DNA of 11,159 bases, taken from the NCBI GenBank assembly GCA_002393025.1, contig DGIE01000012.1, positions 1 to 11,159 of the forward strand. Reading direction: 5' to 3'. This document shows, in pieces, positions 6,829 through 11,159 of the stretch. The stretch's first letter is position 1; each line of letters starts with the position of its first letter. Source of the DNA: Holosporaceae bacterium UBA3830. Its GTDB lineage: Bacteria; Pseudomonadota; Alphaproteobacteria; UBA3830. The notes below the pieces were generated by a model. That model saw only the letters and a list, made by a program, of their open reading frames with translations, was not told the origin of the DNA and did no database searches. Both the position numbers and the translations under genes were made by a program.

Positions 6829-7094
6829 AAAAACTCATTGTTAGACCAGGATTTCTGAAAGATTGGAAGAAGTTAAAGAAAAAGCGTTACGACAAAAGCG
6901 AGCTTGATGAAATCGTTGGTATGTTAAGAAATGACGAATATATTCCAGCTAGGTATCATGATCATGCGTTAAGTGGAAATTATAAAGGGTACAGAGAGTG
7001 CCATATTCGATCTAATTGGCTATTAATTTATGAATCAACAGATACTGAGGTTTTCTTGGTTGCTACAGGAACTCATGACGATTTATTCAAATAA
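6825..7094 (+). CDS. YafQ-family mRNA interferase toxin
   Basis: The product has 89 residues and a RelE-fold YafQ pattern: KDHPL-like YHDHALSGNYKGYRECHI, then NWLLIYE and TGTHDDLF at the end. YafQ toxins cut mRNA on the ribosome in the A site. In E. coli YafQ the key residues are His50, His63, Asp67 and His87. The counterparts here appear to be His47, His60, Asn64 and His84, so the Asp position holds Asn next to the conserved Trp. The protein may be less active or use another residue. The start overlaps the antitoxin stop by four bases. The fold and gene order make the family assignment secure; activity is uncertain. Confidence 0.87.
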   Translation: MKKLIVRPGFLKDWKKLKKKRYDKSELDEIVGMLRNDEYIPARYHDHALSGNYKGYRECHIRSNWLLIYESTDTEVFLVATGTHDDLFK

Positions 7095-7191
7095 AATTTC
7101 TGTAAAAATGTGCAAAATTTGTCCGCCCGAAGTTTTGTGAGCAGACAGTATGAAATTCCAACTCGAAAAACGGCGAAGTAAAGCAAAATTC

Positions 7192-7225
7192 TTGACAAAA
7201 ACATATGTACATGGTATATGTACAT
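7192..7225 (+). promoter_or_regulatory. Promoter and TGTACA operator of the yefM-yoeB module
   Basis: TTGACA (7192-7197), a 17-bp spacer and TATATG (7215-7220) form a good promoter. Two direct copies of ATATGTACAT (7203-7212 and 7216-7225), each with a palindromic TGTACA core (7206-7211, 7219-7224), cover the spacer and the -10 box. TGTACA is the known core bound by E. coli YefM and YefM-YoeB. Here the centres are 13 bp apart, about one helical turn. This is strong evidence for autorepression of the antitoxin-toxin operon. Confidence 0.75.
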
Positions 7226-7240
7226 ATATGGAGGTGAATT

Positions 7241-7483
7241 ATGGAAAGACAAGTCTCTTACACCGAAGCTAGAAATAATTTGAGCAGTGTTTTGAACCAA
7301 GTGTGTTTAAATCATGAACCGATTCGCATAACTCGAAGAGAAGGGAACAATACCGTTATAATCTCGGAAGAAGACTGGAATGCGATCCAAGAGACCCTGT
7401 ACTTAATGTCTTCTCCGAAAGATTGGAAAGATATTTCTGAGAAAGTTAGCCCTGAGGATTGTTCGGAATCTCTGCCATGGTGA
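7241..7483 (+). CDS. Phd/YefM-family antitoxin
   Basis: The product has 80 residues. The opening MERQVSYTEARNNLSSVLNQV and the following PIRITRREGNNTVIISEEDWNAIQETLYL are the standard Phd/YefM DNA-binding and dimer fold. The remaining 25-30 residues (SSPKDWKDI to SESLPW) form the flexible toxin-binding tail. The protein should neutralise the toxin encoded next and repress its own promoter through the TGTACA pair upstream. GGAGG (7230-7234) sits six bases before ATG 7241. Its stop overlaps the toxin start by seven bases. Confidence 0.9.
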   Translation: MERQVSYTEARNNLSSVLNQVCLNHEPIRITRREGNNTVIISEEDWNAIQETLYLMSSPKDWKDISEKVSPEDCSESLPW

Positions 7484-7743
7484 AGTGGAAATTGATCTAC
7501 ACTAAGCGCGCTCAAGAGGATTCCGTAAAAATCAAAAAAGCAGGTCTGAAGGAAAAAACACAGAAATTATTGCAAATAATTGCGGAGGATCCTTACAAAA
7601 TTCCTCCAAGCTTTGAAAAATTGGTTGGTCTAGAGAATACTTACAGCCGCAGGATCAATATTCAGCATCGTTTGGTCTATCAAATCGACAAGGAAAATCA
7701 TCTTATAGTTGTGAAAATGCTGTACAAACACTACGGGCAGTGA
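7477..7743 (+). CDS. YoeB/Txe-family mRNA interferase toxin
   Basis: The product has 88 residues (E. coli YoeB has 84) and shows the family pattern: KLIYTKRAQEDSVKIKK, then FEKLVGLENTYSRRINIQHRLVYQI and the C-terminal LYKHYGQ. YoeB cleaves mRNA in the ribosomal A site. The expected catalytic residues are all present: Glu47, Arg65 and His85, matching Glu46, Arg65 and His83 of E. coli YoeB. ATG 7477 is chosen because it gives the family N-terminus and overlaps the antitoxin stop (ATGGTGA). An upstream in-frame TTG at 7459 would add six non-conserved residues. The toxin lacks a good ribosome binding site of its own, which fits coupling to the antitoxin. Confidence 0.9.
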   Translation: MVKWKLIYTKRAQEDSVKIKKAGLKEKTQKLLQIIAEDPYKIPPSFEKLVGLENTYSRRINIQHRLVYQIDKENHLIVVKMLYKHYGQ

Positions 7744-7771
7744 GTTTTGTCTCGGCCTTTATATATAGCTA

Positions 7772-8160
7772 TTCTGGGTTGCACGTTCCGTAATATCCGA
7801 AGGGGGCCAAGATTTTCTTTCCGCACTTGCCCGAAACTATGCTCATTACTCAAATCTCAGTATGGAAACCGCCTTATACATCTGTTTTCCCTTCAAACCT
7901 CGACAATATTTTCGATGCGGATGCCTGTCGATGTCTAATTCATCAACAAAAATCAGCTTATTTTTATTGTGTTTTTTGGAAATTCCGTAAATTTTTTCCG
8001 CTTTTCCAGATCTGCTCTTCGGTAAGTTCTTCGTTTTTGTTAACTTCATACCCAAACGATGCAACGTGTTCCAAATTGTCATTAAACCTACTAAAAATGA
8101 GCTGCTATTTCTCTCAAATATACATCCGGATGCTTTTTTCACCTGCTCTCCATCGTAGCT
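7772..8160 (-). pseudogene. IS630-family transposase remnant with frameshifts
   Basis: Three minus-strand frames together follow an IS630 transposase. 8132-8094 reads HPDVYLREIAAHF and then meets stops. About 8092-7849 reads VGLMTIWNTLHRLGMKLTKT, then LIFVDELDID, which holds the first catalytic Asp of the DDE triad, then RKYCRGLKGKQMYKAVSI. 7846-7772 reads MSIVSGKCGKKILAPFG and YYGTCNPE before a stop. The order matches the family pattern HPDAYLREIAEHF, WNALHRLG, FVDE.GID, YGR..RG, SIVAG, ILAPF..GTCN. The rest of the catalytic domain, including the later Asp and Glu, is gone. A degraded N-terminal part may reach to about 8215. No terminal inverted repeats were found. It lies between the yoeB-like toxin and the secA stop. 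Confidence 0.75.
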
Positions 8161-8255
8161 GGCTTCCTGTATATTGCTATCTTGAAATTAGCGCAATCTG
8201 AAACTCCGCAATGGTTTGAACATGACGCCGACACGAGTGACTCAACTCCTCCTTG

Positions 8256-10970
8256 CTACTCGGTCACTTTTCCATGGCAGTACTTGTATTTTTTGCCGCT
8301 TCCGCATGGACACAAAGCATTCCGCGAAACAGCGAAAACATCCCCTGTCAACTGCTTGTCTGCCTTCGCTGTTGAGGAATTTTGAACTTGCCCTTCGTCG
8401 ACATTTTCGGATTTCTCCCCGTCAGAATCTTCGACGAGATTCTCTACATCTTCGTAATCTATTTCGTCATCATCAGAAGAAAAATCTTCCATTTGATCCG
8501 ATCGTGCAAACTCAAACATTGCAAGAGCTCGCACCGATTCTCTTCTGATCGTTTTTGACATATTCTCGAACAAAGCAAAGGCCTCTTGTTTGTACTCGTT
8601 CAGAGGGTCTCTTTGTCCGTAAGCACGCAAATTTATTCCCTGACGCAAACGATCAAGGTTCAACAAATGTTCTTTCCAATACTGATCGATCAAACGAAGC
8701 AAAATCGTGCGCTCCATGTACCTCATGATTTCTGAAGTATAGGTTTTTTCCTTGCTTTTCGCTTGCTCTCTTGCTTTTTCGAGCGCAATATCCACCGCTT
8801 CATCACGCGACAAATTTTCTTTCTTGTCCAGAACAACATCCGTTCCGAAAATCGAAGATAATTGGTTGTTTATCAACTGATAATCCCAAAACTCCGACGG
8901 AGTATTTTCCGCGACGTTGCTGTAAATTACATCGGTAATGGCTTCTTCCCGCATATCGTCGATATCCTCACTAAAGTCAGCATTATCGACCATTAACTCA
9001 TGTCGCTGCGAGTAGATAACTTTTCTTTGATCGTTCATGACATCGTCGAACTTTAAAAGATGTTTACGAATGTCGTAGTTACGTGCTTCAACTCTCATTT
9101 GAGCTTTTTCCAAGGCCTTGTTAATCCAAGGATGAATAATAGCTTCGCCCTCTTCGATTCCCAGTTTTTTCAAAGTTGCATCTAATTTTTCTGCTCCGAA
9201 AATTCTCATCAGATCGTCTTCCAAAGAAAGAAAGAACTTTGATGCTCCCGGATCTCCCTGGCGCCCGGAACGTCCTCGCAGCTGGTTATCAATACGACGG
9301 CTCTCATGCCTCTCTGTTCCGACAACGTAAAGACCTCCCGCTTGCTTGACGACCTCTTCATCTTCTTTAATTTCCGCTTCAACTCTTTCGGTAATATGTT
9401 TGATTTCTTCTGGATCGGTGACTCCTGTGAGCTCTTTTTCCAAACGAGCTTCAAGATTTCCGCCCAGTTTTATATCGGTTCCTCGTCCTGCCATGTTGGT
9501 TGCAATAGTCACTGCTCCTGAACGCCCTGCCTCTGCGATAATTTGCGCCTCAAGGTCGTGATACCTGGCGTTCAAAACATTATGTTCGATGCCTGCCTGC
9601 CTCAGCAACCGTGACAGTAATTCTGATTTTTCAATACTTACCGTTCCGACCAATACCGGCTGCTTACGAATGTGACACTCCTTTACCAATTTGATGATGG
9701 CGTCGTATTTTTCGCGAGCGGTTCTGTAGACCTCGTCATTATAATCTTTTCTCGCAACGGGAACATTTGTCGGAATTACGAGAGTCTCGACCTTATAAAT
9801 TTCAGATAACTCCTGAGCCTCAGTCGCCGCAGTACCTGTCATACCCGATAGCTTCTTGTACATTCTGAAAAAATTCTGGAAAGTTATCGATGCCAAAGTC
9901 TGGTTTTCCATCTCGACCTTGACGTGTTCTTTCGCCTCGAGCGCCTGATGTAATCCGTCCGAATAACGACGCCCCTCCATCATACGCCCCGTAAATTCGT
10001 CGATAATAATAACCTTATTGTTTTTTACGATGTAATCGACATCCCTCTTGAAAAGAAAATGCGCCTTAATCGCGTTATTTACATGATGAACTATTGCGAT
10101 ATTCTGCACATCGTAGAGATTTTCATTAACTATCAGTCCCGCTTCGATCAGCAGTTTCTCGACATGTTCATTTCCTGCCTCTGTCAAAATAACATTGCGC
10201 TGCTTTTCATCGACTTCGTAATCTTCCTTAACCAAATGAGGCATGATCGAGTCAACTTTTACGTACAAATCGGCGGAATCTTCAGCTGCTCCGGAAATAA
10301 TTAACGGAGTTCTCGCCTCATCGATCAAAATGCTGTCTACCTCGTCAACAATCGCGTAGTTAAACGGACGCATAACCAACTCAGAAGCATAAAACTTCAT
10401 ATTGTCGCGCAAATAATCGAATCCCAGCTCATTGTTCGTTGCATAGGTGATGTCGCAGGCGTACTGTTCGCGCCTCTGCTCATCAGTCAGTCCGTGAACA
10501 ATTATCCCGACCGTAAGCCCCAGAAATTTGTAAACCTTTCCCATCCATTCGGCGTCTCTTTTGGCAAGGTAATCGTTGACAGTAACAACGTGAACACCCT
10601 TTCCCTCAAGGGCATTGAGATACGCAGCAACTGCAGCAACAAGAGTTTTTCCCTCACCCGTTTTCATCTCAGCTATCATTCCGTTGTGAAGAGCCTGTGC
10701 TCCGACTAACTGAACATCAAACGGACGCAGTCCTAAAGCGCGCTTCGCTCCTTCTCGAACAACGGCAAAAGCCTCCGGCAAAATGTCATCTAAAGTTTCG
10801 CCATCCTTGAGTCTCTGCTTGAATTCCTCAGTTTTCGTTCTTAATTCATCATCAGAAAGATTTACCACAGAATCTTCCAGCTCGTTGACTTGCGCAGCAA
10901 CCCTGAAATATTTCTTTACGATCCTGTCGTTATGTGATCCGAAAATCGCTTTTAAAAACTGAGATAACAT
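8256..10970 (-). CDS. secA: Preprotein translocase motor ATPase SecA
   Basis: SecA is the cytoplasmic ATPase that pushes preproteins through the SecYEG channel in the inner membrane. The 904-residue product is full length. The first nucleotide-binding domain has Walker A TGEGKT (104-109) and Walker B DEVD (209-212) followed by SILIDEART. The second has AGRGTDIKLGG and the helicase motif QLRGRSGRQGDPG. The wing and scaffold regions follow. An acidic linker (EDFSSDDDEIDYEDVENL) leads to the C-terminal zinc motif CPCGSGKKYKYCHGK, with Cys887, Cys889, Cys898 and His899, which binds SecB and phospholipid in other bacteria. ATG at 10970-10968 has GAGG a few bases upstream on the minus strand. The secreted ankyrin protein and the lipoprotein in this window would be clients. 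Confidence 0.97.
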   Translation of the reverse strand: MLSQFLKAIFGSHNDRIVKKYFRVAAQVNELEDSVVNLSDDELRTKTEEFKQRLKDGETLDDILPEAFAVVREGAKRALGLRPFDVQLVGAQALHNGMIAEMKTGEGKTLVAAVAAYLNALEGKGVHVVTVNDYLAKRDAEWMGKVYKFLGLTVGIIVHGLTDEQRREQYACDITYATNNELGFDYLRDNMKFYASELVMRPFNYAIVDEVDSILIDEARTPLIISGAAEDSADLYVKVDSIMPHLVKEDYEVDEKQRNVILTEAGNEHVEKLLIEAGLIVNENLYDVQNIAIVHHVNNAIKAHFLFKRDVDYIVKNNKVIIIDEFTGRMMEGRRYSDGLHQALEAKEHVKVEMENQTLASITFQNFFRMYKKLSGMTGTAATEAQELSEIYKVETLVIPTNVPVARKDYNDEVYRTAREKYDAIIKLVKECHIRKQPVLVGTVSIEKSELLSRLLRQAGIEHNVLNARYHDLEAQIIAEAGRSGAVTIATNMAGRGTDIKLGGNLEARLEKELTGVTDPEEIKHITERVEAEIKEDEEVVKQAGGLYVVGTERHESRRIDNQLRGRSGRQGDPGASKFFLSLEDDLMRIFGAEKLDATLKKLGIEEGEAIIHPWINKALEKAQMRVEARNYDIRKHLLKFDDVMNDQRKVIYSQRHELMVDNADFSEDIDDMREEAITDVIYSNVAENTPSEFWDYQLINNQLSSIFGTDVVLDKKENLSRDEAVDIALEKAREQAKSKEKTYTSEIMRYMERTILLRLIDQYWKEHLLNLDRLRQGINLRAYGQRDPLNEYKQEAFALFENMSKTIRRESVRALAMFEFARSDQMEDFSSDDDEIDYEDVENLVEDSDGEKSENVDEGQVQNSSTAKADKQLTGDVFAVSRNALCPCGSGKKYKYCHGKVTE

Positions 10971-11007
10971 ACCGCCTCACACACATTTTTTCACAATTTA
11001 GCTCCTA

Positions 11008-11036
11008 ATTATAAAGAAAAGGTTAACATATTTCCA
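11008..11036 (-). promoter_or_regulatory. Candidate secA promoter
   Basis: Read on the minus strand, TGGAAA (11036-11031, 4/6 match) is followed after 17 bp by a perfect TATAAT (11013-11008). A transcript would begin near 11001, about 30 bases before the secA start codon. Right of this, up to 11159, no gene is supported. A small stem CCAAA/TTTGG (11121-11135), with T-rich sequence on its minus side, could end a gene beyond the window. Confidence 0.5.
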
Positions 11037-11159
11037 TTAAAAAATGATTATGAGCAAAGGAAGAAGAAAGATATTTTTATCCAAACTATTTACAGGTAAA
11101 ATTTCTTGAAAAACAGCCCTCCAAAAGCCATTTGGTTATAGACAATCACATATCAAAAG

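Noticed and set aside
8182..8548. Plus-strand open frames of 67 and 110 codons at the secA 3' end
   Set aside because: They are antisense to the conserved SecA C-terminus and have no start signals or recognisable domains.
11023..11040. Another TTAA...TTAA pair upstream of secA
   Set aside because: The spacing is 10 bases rather than 7, so it does not fit a CtrA full site.
11044..11109. 21-codon plus-strand frame (MIMSKGRRKIFLSK...) upstream of secA
   Set aside because: There is no Shine-Dalgarno or recognisable homology, and it is short enough to arise by chance in AT-rich DNA.

Overview
The window looks like a chromosomal stretch from an alphaproteobacterium with a host-associated lifestyle. 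The F1 ATP synthase genes run atpA-atpG-atpD-atpC, as in alphaproteobacteria, where the F0 genes usually lie elsewhere. SecA is full length with the C-terminal zinc motif. Two perfect TTAA-N7-TTAA sites resemble boxes for CtrA, an alphaproteobacterial regulator. An exported ankyrin-repeat protein and a DUF2608-type HAD lipoprotein are the kind of accessory genes seen in intracellular lineages such as Holosporales and Rickettsiales; that placement is inference. TGA is used as a stop, so the code is standard.

Layout. Positions 1-492 are non-coding and hold the paired CtrA-like sites, a short perfect hairpin and a good promoter. Positions 493-1110 encode a small exported ankyrin-repeat protein, followed by a stem-loop terminator. 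Positions 1280-5362 are the atpAGDC operon, with gene overlaps or short gaps and its own likely promoter. No atpH (delta) lies upstream; the ankyrin gene sits there instead. The epsilon gene is short and encodes only the beta-sandwich domain. SecA is encoded on the minus strand at 8256-10970, with a promoter just upstream.

Between atpC and secA lies an accessory island of about 2.9 kb. It starts with a minus-strand HAD-fold lipoprotein gene (DUF2608-like) that meets a truncated MazG-like pyrophosphohydrolase remnant head to head. Next comes a 33-bp diverged second copy of the atpC 3' end. Two type II toxin-antitoxin operons of different families follow in tandem: RelB/DinJ-YafQ, then Phd/YefM-YoeB. 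Each has its own TTGACA promoter overlapped by palindromic operator-like DNA. The island ends with an IS630-family transposase remnant read in three frames.

How it fits together: housekeeping genes (ATP synthase, Sec translocase motor) flank a recombination hot spot. The repeated atpC tail on both sides of the first 1.1 kb suggests that foreign DNA entered at the atpC 3' end. The toxin-antitoxin pairs look intact, while the mobile-element and MazG genes are decaying. The most notable points are the duplicated atpC tail, the TGTACA operator pair in front of yefM-yoeB, the CtrA-like sites, and an Asp-to-Asn change at a YafQ active-site position.
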